Positions 1 to 9,800 are shown, counted from the first letter of the stretch. The stretch is DNA of 64,000 nt from Bdellovibrio sp. NC01 (GCF_006874625.1 NZ_CP030034.1:2976001-3040000), one strand, 5' to 3'. Notes: generated from the letters alone by a model not told the origin. Program-made: numbers and translations.

Positions 1-1887
1 TAGCTCGTTCGCTTTTTTCGTATTATCAGCGATAGAGTCAATTGAAGCTGTGAATTCCTCGATGGAAGCATTCATTTCTTCAACTGTCGCACCCAAGCTT
101 TGGGCACCTGAAGCCACTGAATCCGATTGGATTGAAATTGATTTTGAAGAGTCGCCAAAACCATTCGCAGAGATCACAACTTTGCCGATAACTGCGCGCA
201 AGTCTTGAATCATTTTATCGATACCAGATGCCAACTGACCCAAAGCATCCACACCAGACACCGTAATTGGCGCTGTCAAATCACCTTGAGAAGCTTTGCT
301 CACTGTCACTAACAATTCATCGACTTTTCTTTGATCTTCTTCTGCTTTCAATTTCACAGCTTGTTCAAGTTTCACTTGTTCAGTGATATCACTTGCAAAC
401 TTCACCACTTTATAAGGACGACCATCCATATCCATAATTGGATTGTATGTCGCTTGAATCCAGATTTGTTTGCCACCAGCACCCACGCGCAAGTAACGAC
501 CTGAATCGAATTCGCCCTTGTTCAATTTTTTCCAGAAATTTTCGTAATCTGCAGAACGACTGTAATCACCTTCGCAGAACATACGGTGATGTTTGCCTTG
601 GATTTCAGCCATTGAATAACCCAAAGTTTTCAGGAAGTTTTCATTCGCAGAAATTATAGTACCATCCAAATTAAATTCGATAACGGCTTGCGCTTTAGAA
701 ATCGCTTCCATCTTACCTTCGAATTCGATGTTACGCATTTTCGCTGCCGTCACATCCGTTGCAAACTTCACTACTTTAAATGGTTTGCCGTTCGCATCGA
801 AGATGGGATTGTAAGAAGCATTGATCCAGATCTCTTTGCCGCCTTTACCGAAGCGTTTGAATTCAGCCGCAACAAACTCACCACGACCTAATTTCGCCCA
901 GAAGTCTTTATAATCTTGAGAGCGCACAAACGCAGGATCACAGAACATGCTGTGATGTTGGCCTTGGATTTCGTTTAACGCATAACCTACTGTGTTTGTG
1001 AAGTTATCGTTTGCCGTAATGATAGAACCATCAAGATTAAATTCAATGACAGCTTGTGCACGACTAATCGCTGCAAGTTTCGCTTCGATTTCTGCATTTT
1101 TAGTTTTTGCTGCTGTGATATCTGTTGCGAACTTCACAACGCTAACAACCTTACCATCCGCATCGAAGATGGGATTGTAAGAGGCATTGATCCAGATCTC
1201 TTTGCCACCTTTACCGAAACGTTTGAATTCGGCGGCAGCATACTCGCCACGACCTAGTTTTGCCCAGAACTCTTTATATTCAGCAGAGGCAGCAAAAGCA
1301 GGATCACAGAACATGCTATGATGTTTGCCTTGGATTTCACCCAATGAATAACCCACAGTGTTTGTGAAGTTTTCATTTGCGGTGACGATCGTGCCATCTT
1401 TTTGGAATTCGATAACAGCTTGGACTCTGCTGATTGCATTAATTTTGCTTTCGAATTCAGATTGTTGTGTTTTTTGTTTCGTGACGTCCGTCGCGAACTT
1501 CACCACTTTGAATGGCACGCCGTTTTCATTAAAGATGGGATTGTAAGAAGCATTGATCCAAACTTCTTTACCGTTTTTACCAAAACGTTTGAACTCGCCA
1601 GCAACATATTCACCTTTATTCAAGGCTTGCCAGAAAGCGCGATACTGAGGACTTGAGGCATAAGCAGGTTCACAGAACATAGAGTGATGGTTGCTGCGAA
1701 TCTCATCCAAGCTATAACCAACTGTCGCAAGGAAGTTGTCGTTCGCATTTAGAATTCTTCCGTCAAGATCGAATTCAATCACCGCTTGCGCGCGGTTCAA
1801 GGCTTTAATTTCTTCCTTCATCACATTGATGTCTTCGCTGTGTTCTGGCTGCGTTTCAAAATCGATTTTACGTGCAGTACTGCTCAT
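1..1887 (-). CDS. Soluble methyl-accepting chemotaxis protein with four tandem PAS domains (3' end outside window)
   Basis: Translating the minus strand from the ATG at 1887 gives an open frame that runs off the left edge, so the C-terminus is missing. The start has a GGAGG about 11 nt upstream. No signal peptide or membrane segment is visible, so the receptor is probably cytosolic, sensing an internal cue such as redox state or a ligand. Four PAS/PAC units follow each other at a 366-bp (122-residue) period; each has a version of FCEPAYASS, a GKNGKEVWI-like strand and a KFATDVT end. A HAMP-like stretch (about 380-220) and the start of the signalling domain (MNASIEEF near the left edge) follow. 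Such receptors control CheA through CheW. The PAS type resembles BdlA/Aer-like sensors by family knowledge; the cofactor is unknown. Confidence 0.9.
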   Translation of the reverse strand, partial: MSSTARKIDFETQPEHSEDINVMKEEIKALNRAQAVIEFDLDGRILNANDNFLATVGYSLDEIRSNHHSMFCEPAYASSPQYRAFWQALNKGEYVAGEFKRFGKNGKEVWINASYNPIFNENGVPFKVVKFATDVTKQKTQQSEFESKINAISRVQAVIEFQKDGTIVTANENFTNTVGYSLGEIQGKHHSMFCDPAFAASAEYKEFWAKLGRGEYAAAEFKRFGKGGKEIWINASYNPIFDADGKVVSVVKFATDITAAKTKNAEIEAKLAAISRAQAVIEFNLDGSIITANDNFTNTVGYALNEIQGQHHSMFCDPAFVRSQDYKDFWAKLGRGEFVAAEFKRFGKGGKEIWINASYNPIFDANGKPFKVVKFATDVTAAKMRNIEFEGKMEAISKAQAVIEFNLDGTIISANENFLKTLGYSMAEIQGKHHRMFCEGDYSRSADYENFWKKLNKGEFDSGRYLRVGAGGKQIWIQATYNPIMDMDGRPYKVVKFASDITEQVKLEQAVKLKAEEDQRKVDELLVTVSKASQGDLTAPITVSGVDALGQLASGIDKMIQDLRAVIGKVVISANGFGDSSKSISIQSDSVASGAQSLGATVEEMNASIEEFTASIDSIADNTKKANEL

Positions 1888-2342
1888 GATTTCATATCCT
1901 CCACGCTATACTTGTCGGATTTTGACAACGGACATATAGCACTTGTAATGGATCGTTACACAGTTTTAACTGTCTCCAGAGTCCATTTCTTTCGATGTAA
2001 TGAAAACGTATCAAATCGAAATTTGTTTTATGAGAAAAGTCGCACTTGTGCTCTAAAGAACCTGAATAAAATCAGATCTCTTCAAGAAATCTTAATAACT
2101 TTGAATATATAAATAAAAAAATCTTTAAAAGTAGACTCGCCGGAAAGTGACGGAACGATTGTAATCAAAATGCTGTTTCACTCTTAGCTTTGCGTTCTCA
2201 GATCAGAAACTCAGGCAAACCTCTTTGATTAAAAAAGAAAGGCAGCCTTTTTAGATGCTGCCTTCGTTAAGGTCCGATTTCAAAGTTCTTATTTTGAGAT
2301 TACACAACTTCGAGGTCGTCGATGTCGTCATATGATCTAGGA
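1888..2342. other. Intergenic region with divergent control DNA and one terminator
   Basis: This 455-bp stretch separates the chemoreceptor start from the 3' end of the hydrolase gene. It is AT-rich. Reading frames crossing it are short and lack coding character. The only clear element is the hairpin at 2235-2268. A weak dyad (TTGTC/GACAA) at about 1911-1928 lies in the chemoreceptor leader. I could not pick a promoter with confidence. Confidence 0.5.
2230..2268 (-). terminator. Rho-independent terminator after the hydrolase gene
   Basis: On the minus strand the stem AAGGCAGC/GCTGCCTT encloses a loop of about 10 nt and is followed by a T-rich tail (TTTCTTTTTT). It lies about 75 nt past the stop codon of the gene ending at 2343. 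Confidence 0.8.
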
Positions 2343-3119
2343 CTATTGAATTGAATCAGCCGCTTCGATAATCACGTTTGCAATATCAACTGGTTTTGAA
2401 AGCATAGGGACATGGCTTGTCGCTAGACTTGTGACTTTAGCGTTAATCTTTTTCGCCATATCACGCTCCATATCTGGCTGGATCATGCGATCGTTTTCAG
2501 CAACGATATACCACGATGGTTTGGTTTTCCATGGAGCAACTGTTGGAGTATCCGCAAAACAACCACCAAATGTTGGCCCTTGAGTTGCCGTCATAACTTT
2601 CGTCACGACTTCGGGAAGGTCTTGAGCAAAATCATCTTTCATCGCATCTTCTGGTAAAGTGAAATAACCCTTTGCATCCGCGACAAGCTTACTGAAGCCT
2701 GGAGTCACCGGATATTTAGCTGACATCGCTGCCGCAGACTCTCCCACGTCTGGGGCGAAGGCTGCCACATACACAAGGGCTTTTACTTTGTCGTGATCAC
2801 CAGAATTTGTAATGACCATTCCGCCCCAGGAATGTCCCACTAACACGACTGGACCTGTTTGATTATCCAAGGCACGCTTCACCGTATCCGTATCATTCGC
2901 TAATGAAGTCAGCGGATTTTGCACGGCCACGACTTTATACCCTTTTTGTTGCAGGAGTGGAATAACGGCACTCCAACTTGAACCATCAGCAAAGGCCCCA
3001 TGTACCAGCACGATCGTTTTTTGCACATCTTTCGTCGCTGAATTCGCAAATCCCACCGAGGACATCATAACGGTCATCATTAAAGACACGACCACACACA
3101 GAAGTCTTGAATGCTTCAT
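2343..3119 (-). CDS. Secreted alpha/beta hydrolase
   Basis: 258 residues with an N-terminal signal peptide (hydrophobic segment at about residues 8-25). The alpha/beta-hydrolase fold is shown by the oxyanion motif VLVHGAF, the nucleophile elbow GHSWGG and a late histidine in SHVPMLS. It resembles the salicylate esterase/EstC-like group of small esterases, but the substrate cannot be told. AGGGAG sits about 7 nt before the ATG. It is a single gene with its own terminator. A periplasmic or secreted esterase acting on small esters or lipids is the reasonable reading. Confidence 0.85.
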   Translation of the reverse strand: MKHSRLLCVVVSLMMTVMMSSVGFANSATKDVQKTIVLVHGAFADGSSWSAVIPLLQQKGYKVVAVQNPLTSLANDTDTVKRALDNQTGPVVLVGHSWGGMVITNSGDHDKVKALVYVAAFAPDVGESAAAMSAKYPVTPGFSKLVADAKGYFTLPEDAMKDDFAQDLPEVVTKVMTATQGPTFGGCFADTPTVAPWKTKPSWYIVAENDRMIQPDMERDMAKKINAKVTSLATSHVPMLSKPVDIANVIIEAADSIQ

Positions 3120-3246
3120 AGTACACTCCCTTTTTTTGTTTGGTTTTATTGATACCAGTGAAGTGAAGCACCAACCGAAAATTCAGCCAAGGTTTTCGAA
3201 GTCTGGCTGTAAAATGAAATGTGCATGTGGAATTTCAAATATGCGA

Positions 3247-4971
3247 TTACTCAAAAATCTTTTCGCGGATCGCCCAGAAATGCTTTTGCTTGCGCGCGAT
3301 CACAAACATCGGAATGCGGAATTTATCTTTGTTATGTATCGCATCCGCCACAGAACGGATTGCCAACTTCTGTTCAGGCAAACGATTGTGCATGCGAGTG
3401 AAATTAAAATAAAATGCGCGGCTATCTTCAGGCGTGCTGAGATAAAAATATTCTTTTAAGACCTGGGCATCGGCATCGTAATAACGGACTTCCAGACGCA
3501 GATGACCCTTTTTGTCGTAGGTCTGCTCTAAAGACATCGTTTCAACACGCATGACGTGTGCATCTTTTAACATCATAGCGTCTTTTAACTTTTTATCGTT
3601 ATCGACTAAAATGCGATCGCAGCTATGACAGACTCGTGCTGCGATATCGTTTTCTTCGCCACATTGATCGCATTTCTTAAACCGAAATCTAAAATCGCAT
3701 TCGGTCATCTTTTTGGTCGTGGGATCTTCGAACGCGGCTTTACATTTACGGCCATAATGCTCGACAAGCTCCCCGTCGGGATCTAACAAACCCCAAAAGT
3801 GATTCGTCACACCGCACTTTGGACATAGCACTTCGACAGGTACAGCTTTATCGCTAGGTTTATCGTCATCGATTTCCGGCGAATAGAGGTCGTGATCTTG
3901 TCCTGTATAATCCAGAACCAAGCAATCGGTTTTGCCGGGACTTAAACGCAAGCCACGACCGATAATTTGTTGATACAAACTCACCGACTCTGTCGGGCGA
4001 AGAATCGCAATAACATCCACGTGAGGCGCATCAAATCCCGTCGTCAAGACCGACACGTTCACCAGGTATTTTAATTTTTTCTGTTTAAAGGCCTCGATGA
4101 TCTCGTCACGTTCATCATCAGCGGTATCGCCCACAACCAAGGCAGCAACATACGGAGGCAAACACTGCATGATTTCGATGGCGTGATTAACAGAACTTGT
4201 GAAGATCATCACCCCTTCACGATCCCGAGCCATGTCGATAATATTTTTAATAATCAACGGCGTAATACGCTTTTGATCTTTCAGAAGCGCTTCCACCTGC
4301 GCCATCACGAAGCGGCCTTGCTGAAGCTTTAAGGTCGAAAAATCATAACACGCCACCGGTGAATCAATCTTAACCGGTGGAGTCAGGAACTTGTTCTTAA
4401 TCAGATAACGGATCGAAAGCTCAAAAATACATTTTTTAAAAAAACGATCTTCTGTGGTTTGCTGCAACTTCTTTTGCGCGTGATAATTATAAATCCAGCC
4501 CAAGCCCAGACGATAAGGTGTCGCCGTTAAACCAAGAATGCATAAACCGGGATTTAAATTCTGTAGTTTAGAAATGACTTGCAAATACTGCGTCTCTCCG
4601 TCCATCGAAACACGATGACATTCATCGATGACGATCAACGAAAAGTTGTGAAAGAATTCTTCAGGTGCCCGTGCGATAGATTGAATGCTTCCGAAAATAA
4701 CTTTCTGATGCATCTCTTTACGGTCCAGACCTGCCGAGTAAATTCCTGCTTCTAAGCCGAAAGAAATATATTTGGCGTGATTTTGTTCTACCAATTCACG
4801 GACGTGGGCCAGAACCAACACACGACCTTTCGCTAAACGCGCCAATTCCGCAATGACTAAGCTTTTGCCGGCACCCGTCGGCAAAACTAAGACAGCCGGT
4901 GACTTCTCAACACGAAAGTGTTGCAGCGTCGCTTGAACGGCTTCTTGTTGATAAGGGCGCAGCTGATACAA
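3247..4971 (-). CDS. radD: RadD/YejH-type superfamily 2 DNA helicase
   Basis: 574 residues, close to the roughly 586 of E. coli RadD, and similar along the whole length (start RPYQQEAVQATLQHFR). Visible motifs are Walker A PTGAGKS (residues 31-37), Walker B DECH (116-119), motif III TATPYRLG and a C-terminal helicase domain with QQIIGRGLRLS. The C-terminal third holds Cys pairs typical of the family zinc module (CPKC and CDQC...CHSC). RadD is a RecQ-like ATPase that takes part in double-strand-break repair and RecA-dependent recombination. The gene stands alone between a hydrolase and a small zinc protein. Confidence 0.93.
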   Translation of the reverse strand: MYQLRPYQQEAVQATLQHFRVEKSPAVLVLPTGAGKSLVIAELARLAKGRVLVLAHVRELVEQNHAKYISFGLEAGIYSAGLDRKEMHQKVIFGSIQSIARAPEEFFHNFSLIVIDECHRVSMDGETQYLQVISKLQNLNPGLCILGLTATPYRLGLGWIYNYHAQKKLQQTTEDRFFKKCIFELSIRYLIKNKFLTPPVKIDSPVACYDFSTLKLQQGRFVMAQVEALLKDQKRITPLIIKNIIDMARDREGVMIFTSSVNHAIEIMQCLPPYVAALVVGDTADDERDEIIEAFKQKKLKYLVNVSVLTTGFDAPHVDVIAILRPTESVSLYQQIIGRGLRLSPGKTDCLVLDYTGQDHDLYSPEIDDDKPSDKAVPVEVLCPKCGVTNHFWGLLDPDGELVEHYGRKCKAAFEDPTTKKMTECDFRFRFKKCDQCGEENDIAARVCHSCDRILVDNDKKLKDAMMLKDAHVMRVETMSLEQTYDKKGHLRLEVRYYDADAQVLKEYFYLSTPEDSRAFYFNFTRMHNRLPEQKLAIRSVADAIHNKDKFRIPMFVIARKQKHFWAIREKIFE

Positions 4972-5030
4972 AAGAGACTTCCTTGAAAGTCCCCACTATA
5001 GCTCTGTGACTGTGATTTCGCAGCAAATTT

Positions 5031-5279
5031 TTATGGTGATGGGGTGTTTAAATCACTCACATAAAGCTCGTGTCCTGCCATACGCAGACAGTGTGCGCCA
5101 CAATAAATCATTCCGCCCTCTTCCACGCCGGGGCCTAGAATTCGCACAGAGCAACTCGCGCAAACCGGAGCTAACATGTGAATGGCACATTCAAAGCAGT
5201 CAAACTCATGGGTAGAAGTGTGCATCGTCACTTTGAATGTGTTTTTATAATGATTTCCACAAGTCTCACATTGTCCCAT
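5031..5279 (-). CDS. Small Cys-rich zinc-binding protein (prokaryotic metallothionein-like)
   Basis: 82 residues from the ATG at 5279, chosen because AGGAGG lies 5 nt upstream; a GTG two codons earlier sits too close to it. Four Cys pairs (CETC, CFEC, CASC, YCGAHC) suggest one or two zinc sites. The pattern FECAIHMLAPVCASC followed by VEEGGMIYCGAHC matches a widespread short family often annotated as metallothionein or zinc-ribbon protein. Its function is not established. It lies upstream of radD on the same strand with a 59-bp gap and could be co-transcribed with it. Confidence 0.8.
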   Translation of the reverse strand: MGQCETCGNHYKNTFKVTMHTSTHEFDCFECAIHMLAPVCASCSVRILGPGVEEGGMIYCGAHCLRMAGHELYVSDLNTPSP

Positions 5280-5444
5280 AGACACCTCCTACCGTTCATT
5301 TCCTTCAAGGATACGAACAGCTTCTTGTGATGACCATTTACGAATCAGAAACGTTATCTGACATACGGCGAAGGTCGCATTGAAATTTCCTGTGGTGTTC
5401 TTATCATTTGATTATCGCACCCGTTTCATCACCAAGAAGGTTCT

Positions 5445-7409
5445 ATGAAAATCTTTAGCGATCGCATTGATGCTGGAAAAAAACTTGCTGAACGCCTTTT
5501 TTCATTCAAAGCGCAGCATCCCGTTGTTCTTGCGATACCTCGAGGTGGCGTTCCGGTGGCCTTCGAGGTCGCGCAAAAACTCCATGCGCCCCTCGACTTG
5601 ATTATGGTGAAAAAAATCGGAGCACCTCGCAATCCTGAATATGCTGTTGGGGCTGTGTCTGAAGATCAAAAACCGATATTAAATGAAGGTCTTCTAACGC
5701 TGCATGGACTTAATAAAATGGCCATCGAGGAAATTGCTAATGAAAAAATTCAGGAAATCCGCAAACAAATGCAAAACTTGCGCGGCTCTGCAACACCCTT
5801 GCATATTGCTGGCAAGACAGTTCTGTTAATTGATGACGGCATCGCGACAGGTACAACCTTAATTACCGCAATCAAATTCATTCGCGCTAAAAATCCTGCC
5901 AAAGTGATTGTTGCTGCACCCGTCGGAGCACGTGATTCAGTTTATCAATTACAAGCTATTGCCGATGACGTGATCTGCCTTGAAACACCAGAAAATTTTG
6001 CCGCCGTCGGCGAATGGTATCAAAACTTCGATCAAGTCAGCGATGACGAAGTGAAAACTTTGATGCAACAAAGAAAAATACATTCTGCGCATCATTCTTC
6101 TGCATCCAAAAATTCGGGACCTGACGATATCGTGCAAGAAATCGCAGACTGTAGCATGCCCGTTCGAGGCCCTCAAAGCTGGGAAGCGCTGATCGACCAC
6201 CTGGGTAAAACGCGAGTTGTGATGCTGGGCGAATCCAGTCATGGCACTGAAGAGTTCTACAGTATCCGTCGTTATATCTCTGAGCGTTTGATGAAAGAGT
6301 ATGGCTTTAAGTTTATCGCGGTTGAAGGCGACTGGCCTGCGTGCCAACAACTGAATCAATATGCACTGGGAAACTCAAAGGAACGAAGCGCCATTGATAT
6401 CATGCATAAGTTTGAGCGTTGGCCGACGTGGATGTGGGCCAATCACGAAACGGCACGTTTGATCGAATCAATGAAGAAATTAAAAACCGAATTTTATGGT
6501 TTGGATGTTTACTCTTTATTTGAATCAATAGATTCCGTAAATGCGTGGGCTAAGCAAAACCGACCCGAACTTGCAGGCATTTTACAAGAACGCTATGCCT
6601 GCTTTGATCCTTTTAGCCGTGATGAAAAAGCGTATGCACGCTATCTGCTTCAGTTTCCTGAAGGTTGTCGTCAGGAAGTCCTTAGCAATCTTCGCAATTT
6701 GCTGACAGTGAGAATCAATGACTTTAGCAAAGCGGATGACCAGCTATTCGATGCCCAACAAAACGCGCGTATTATCAGTAATGCCGAAAGCTACTATCGC
6801 GCAATGATCTTTGGTGGACCCGAGTCCTGGAACGTCCGCGATAATCACATGATGGATACTTTAGATATTTTATTACGTCGCGCTGGTGAACAAAGTAAAT
6901 GTATCGTATGGGCACACAACACCCATATAGGTGATTACCGTGCAACCGATATGAAGGACGCTGGCTATGTTAATCTTGGCGGGCTTGCGCGAGAACGCTT
7001 TGGTGAAACAAACGTGAAACTTGTGGGCTTTGGTACTTATGAAGGCGATGTGCTTGCGGGGCCTGCGTGGGACGGGCCTGAAACCGTGACAACATTATAC
7101 CCTGCTAAGAAAAAATCCTTCGAAGATTATTGCCACCAAGCGGCCGAGGCTTTTGCCGCCAAAAGATTTTACTCTATCTTTGATGAAACAGCTCGCAGCG
7201 GTGTGCTTGGAACAAAGACTTATCCGCATCGTGCGGTGGGCGTTGTTTATCAACCAAGCTTTGAACAACACGGACACAACTATGTGCCGACAATTCCTGC
7301 ACAACGTTATGATTGCTTTGTCTTTGTCGATCAAACTTCGGCTTTAAAATCCATTAAGGCACAACCGAACTATCAAGATCTTCCAGAAACCTGGCCTGGA
7401 GGTTTTTAG
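5445..7409 (+). CDS. Phosphoribosyltransferase / erythromycin-esterase family fusion protein
   Basis: 654 residues in two parts. Residues 1-220 are a type I phosphoribosyltransferase with the PRPP loop IDDGIATGTT (129-138) and a PRGGVPVAFEVA start. Residues about 235-654 are an erythromycin-esterase (EreA/EreB) homologue with GESSHGTEEFY (262-272) and the acidic motif VEGDWPA. Ere enzymes open macrolide lactones, but many chromosomal members have other, unknown substrates. AAGAAGG precedes the ATG. No signal peptide, so cytosolic. Fusions of these two domains occur in environmental bacteria as far as I recall; the joint reaction is unknown. Confidence 0.88.
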   Translation: MKIFSDRIDAGKKLAERLFSFKAQHPVVLAIPRGGVPVAFEVAQKLHAPLDLIMVKKIGAPRNPEYAVGAVSEDQKPILNEGLLTLHGLNKMAIEEIANEKIQEIRKQMQNLRGSATPLHIAGKTVLLIDDGIATGTTLITAIKFIRAKNPAKVIVAAPVGARDSVYQLQAIADDVICLETPENFAAVGEWYQNFDQVSDDEVKTLMQQRKIHSAHHSSASKNSGPDDIVQEIADCSMPVRGPQSWEALIDHLGKTRVVMLGESSHGTEEFYSIRRYISERLMKEYGFKFIAVEGDWPACQQLNQYALGNSKERSAIDIMHKFERWPTWMWANHETARLIESMKKLKTEFYGLDVYSLFESIDSVNAWAKQNRPELAGILQERYACFDPFSRDEKAYARYLLQFPEGCRQEVLSNLRNLLTVRINDFSKADDQLFDAQQNARIISNAESYYRAMIFGGPESWNVRDNHMMDTLDILLRRAGEQSKCIVWAHNTHIGDYRATDMKDAGYVNLGGLARERFGETNVKLVGFGTYEGDVLAGPAWDGPETVTTLYPAKKKSFEDYCHQAAEAFAAKRFYSIFDETARSGVLGTKTYPHRAVGVVYQPSFEQHGHNYVPTIPAQRYDCFVFVDQTSALKSIKAQPNYQDLPETWPGGF

Positions 7410-7438
7410 TGACCGCAGTGTTTTGTTTTGTCTAAACT

Positions 7439-7464
7439 AGAGCTCATTGATATGAAGGAGCTCT
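7439..7464 (+). promoter_or_regulatory. Leader hairpin covering the ribosome-binding site of the beta-lactamase-like gene
   Basis: A perfect 7-bp inverted repeat, AGAGCTC (7439-7445) and GAGCTCT (7458-7464), with a 12-nt loop. The 3' arm contains the GAG of the AAGGAG ribosome-binding site (7455-7460) of the gene starting at 7467. It could limit translation initiation. Confidence 0.45.
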
Positions 7465-7466
7465 GG

Positions 7467-8660
7467 ATGAAAAGGATTTTATTACTCGCTTTGCCGGCTT
7501 TTGCACTGATCGCTTGTGCAAGCAAAACACCAAAGCAAGATGATGTGTTCGCGACCTATGTAAACTCTTATATTCATGCGCATAATATTCCTGGGGCCTC
7601 GTTCGCGGCTTCTCGTCACGGCAAAATTGAATATTCTAAAGGCTTTGGATTCGCAGACGTTGAAAATAAAGTTCCAGCAACAGAACAGACAGTGTTTCGT
7701 ATCGCAAGTGTCAGCAAGCCCATCACTGCGGTTGCAATGTTTAAAGTTCTTGAAGAAAAAAACATGAATATCGAAGACGCTTTGAACAAACCTGTTTTTG
7801 GTCCGAAAGGCTATTTGCCGGAATATAAAAACATCAAAGACAAACGCGCTTTAAAAGTAACGTTGCGCGATCTTCTGCAACACACAAGCGGCTTGCATCC
7901 TGAAGACGATCCTCAATATGAAACTTATAAAATTGCAAAAAAACTGCATGTGAAGTCCCCTGCTAGCGCAAAAGACATCATTCGTTACGTTCTCAAATAT
8001 CAGAAGTTGGATCTTGAACCGGGTAAAGAGTATCACTACTCTAACTTCGGTTATAACGTTTTAGCTCGTGTGATTGAAAATGTCAGCGGCGAAAAATATG
8101 AAGCTTATGTGCAGAAGCATTTATTTGCACCTATCGGCATCACAGATATGGCGATCGCCGGAAACACTTTGAAAGATCGTCGTGCTGATGAAGCAAAATA
8201 CTACGATGATCCCCGCCACCCCGACATCACTTCTGCATTGGATGGTAAAACCGTCGGCCCTATGGCCTACAATGGTTTTTCATTTCACACCATGGATGGT
8301 CACGGTGGTTGGTTAGGAACAGCAAGTGATCTTGTCAAATTCTTGAATGCTGTGACACCAGGTTCTGGTGCGCCTCAGCTGTTGAAGCCTGAAACAATTC
8401 GCATCATGACGAAGCCCGTTTCCAACATTGGCAATCCAACAGCATCAATGGGTTTTGTTTCTGCTGAAGATGGCAAAGTGATTTCACATGCTGGTGCGTT
8501 AGAAACCGGAACGCTGACATACTATATTCGTAGAGCCGACGGATCTTCATGGGCCGTACTATTTAATCGTCTGCCAGTTGAAAAGATAGACCAGATCAAA
8601 GATGTCATGATGGAGTTCGCGGACAATATCAACCGCATTTACCCGGTCGAGACAAAGTAA
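7467..8660 (+). CDS. Serine beta-lactamase-like lipoprotein (class C / DD-peptidase fold)
   Basis: 397 residues from the ATG at 7467, which follows AAGGAG by 6 nt; an upstream TTG in frame has no such site. The N-terminus is a lipoprotein signal (LIAC lipobox, Cys17). The fold is shown by SVSK (SxxK, Ser81-Lys84), the YSN triad in YHYSNFGYN, and HAG near the C-terminus. Such proteins may be beta-lactamases, esterases or D-amino-peptidases; an envelope location suggests a role in peptidoglycan or ester turnover. The gene follows the fusion gene by 57 bp. Confidence 0.88.
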   Translation: MKRILLLALPAFALIACASKTPKQDDVFATYVNSYIHAHNIPGASFAASRHGKIEYSKGFGFADVENKVPATEQTVFRIASVSKPITAVAMFKVLEEKNMNIEDALNKPVFGPKGYLPEYKNIKDKRALKVTLRDLLQHTSGLHPEDDPQYETYKIAKKLHVKSPASAKDIIRYVLKYQKLDLEPGKEYHYSNFGYNVLARVIENVSGEKYEAYVQKHLFAPIGITDMAIAGNTLKDRRADEAKYYDDPRHPDITSALDGKTVGPMAYNGFSFHTMDGHGGWLGTASDLVKFLNAVTPGSGAPQLLKPETIRIMTKPVSNIGNPTASMGFVSAEDGKVISHAGALETGTLTYYIRRADGSSWAVLFNRLPVEKIDQIKDVMMEFADNINRIYPVETK

Positions 8661-8765
8661 TTGCACGAGTTGCCGGAATTGTTTCTAAAACAGAAAAACT
8701 GATTTCGTAAAGGGAGCATTGTGCTTCAAGCCTGTTGATTCTATGATCCATGTCAGGAGATACAC

Positions 8766-9797
8766 ATGGAATATAGAAAAATTAAATCAGCAGGCTTCGA
8801 AGTTCCCGTCTTAAGTTTTGGTACGGCAACATTCGGTGGCGGCAATGAGTTCTTCAAAGCGTGGGGTAGCACGGACGTTAAAGAAGCACGTCGCATGGTG
8901 GACCTGTGCCTGGATAACGGAATCAATCTTTTTGATACAGCAAACGTTTACTCGCAAGGTTTGTCGGAAACGATTCTTGGTGAAGCCATTGAAGGCAAAA
9001 GAGACAAACTTCTTCTTTCCACAAAATCAACTTTCCGCATGGGCGATGGTCCGAATCAAATTGGTTCTTCCCGCTTCAACATCATTCGCGAATGCGAAGC
9101 GAGTTTGAAACGACTTAAAACAGATTATATCGATCTTTATACAATGCACGGATTTGACTCTTCTACACCGGTTGAAGAAACTTTGCGCGCCTTGGATGAT
9201 TTAGTGACAGCGGGAAAAATTCGCTACATTGGTGCCTCGAATTTTTCTGGGTGGCACTTAATGAAATCGCTTTCCGTTTCTGAACGCTATGGCTGGAGTC
9301 GTTATATCGCTCATCAAGCGTATTACTCTTTAGCAGGTCGTGAGTACGAATGGGAATTGATGCCTTTAGCTGAAGATCAAGGTGTTGCGACATTTGTGTG
9401 GAGTCCGATGGCTGGTGGTGCACTTTCAGGAAAAGTACGTCGCAATTCGCCGCCGCCAACTGGCAGCCGTTCCGCGCAACTTGATTTCGTTGTGTCGTCA
9501 AAATCAGAAGAACTTTTCGATATCGTCGACGTACTTGAAGAGATCGCAAACGAAACTGGCAAAACAATTCCACAAGTGGCATTGAACTGGGTATTAAATC
9601 GTCCTACAGTGACAAGCCTGGTAATCGGCGCACGCACCGAAGAACAACTTCGTCAAAACCTTGGCGCCGTTGGTTGGAAATTAACTCCAGAACAAGAAGC
9701 TCGTCTTGATAAAGTCAGCGCAAGAAAACCGATTTATCCTTATTGGCATCAATATGGAAATCCAGAATTGATCAGAACAGTAGATAGAATGAAATAA
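8766..9797 (+). CDS. Aldo/keto reductase
   Basis: 343 residues. N-terminal VLSFGTATFGGG, the catalytic neighbourhood FDTANVYSQGLSE (Asp and Tyr of the tetrad), DYIDLYTMHGFD (His) and the NADPH-binding IGARTEEQL near the C-terminus place it in the AKR superfamily, near the YghZ/Kv-beta-like branch. It would reduce small aldehydes or ketones in the cytosol. CAGGAG precedes the ATG. A strong terminator follows directly. Confidence 0.9.
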   Translation: MEYRKIKSAGFEVPVLSFGTATFGGGNEFFKAWGSTDVKEARRMVDLCLDNGINLFDTANVYSQGLSETILGEAIEGKRDKLLLSTKSTFRMGDGPNQIGSSRFNIIRECEASLKRLKTDYIDLYTMHGFDSSTPVEETLRALDDLVTAGKIRYIGASNFSGWHLMKSLSVSERYGWSRYIAHQAYYSLAGREYEWELMPLAEDQGVATFVWSPMAGGALSGKVRRNSPPPTGSRSAQLDFVVSSKSEELFDIVDVLEEIANETGKTIPQVALNWVLNRPTVTSLVIGARTEEQLRQNLGAVGWKLTPEQEARLDKVSARKPIYPYWHQYGNPELIRTVDRMK

Positions 9798-9800
9798 TAA

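Noticed and set aside
370-1830. Regular 366-bp repeats that might be taken for a satellite or a CRISPR-like array
   Set aside because: They are in-frame PAS domain copies within one open frame; no short direct repeats with unique spacers.
1786-2112. 108-codon plus-strand frame opposite the chemoreceptor start
   Set aside because: Mostly antisense to the PAS coding region, with no ribosome-binding site; a shadow frame.
5445-7409. Macrolide resistance gene
   Set aside because: Only the general Ere family is supported; no mobile context and fused to a phosphoribosyltransferase.
7428-7466. TTG start for the beta-lactamase-like protein
   Set aside because: It would place 13 residues before the lipoprotein signal; the ATG at 7467 has AAGGAG at good spacing.
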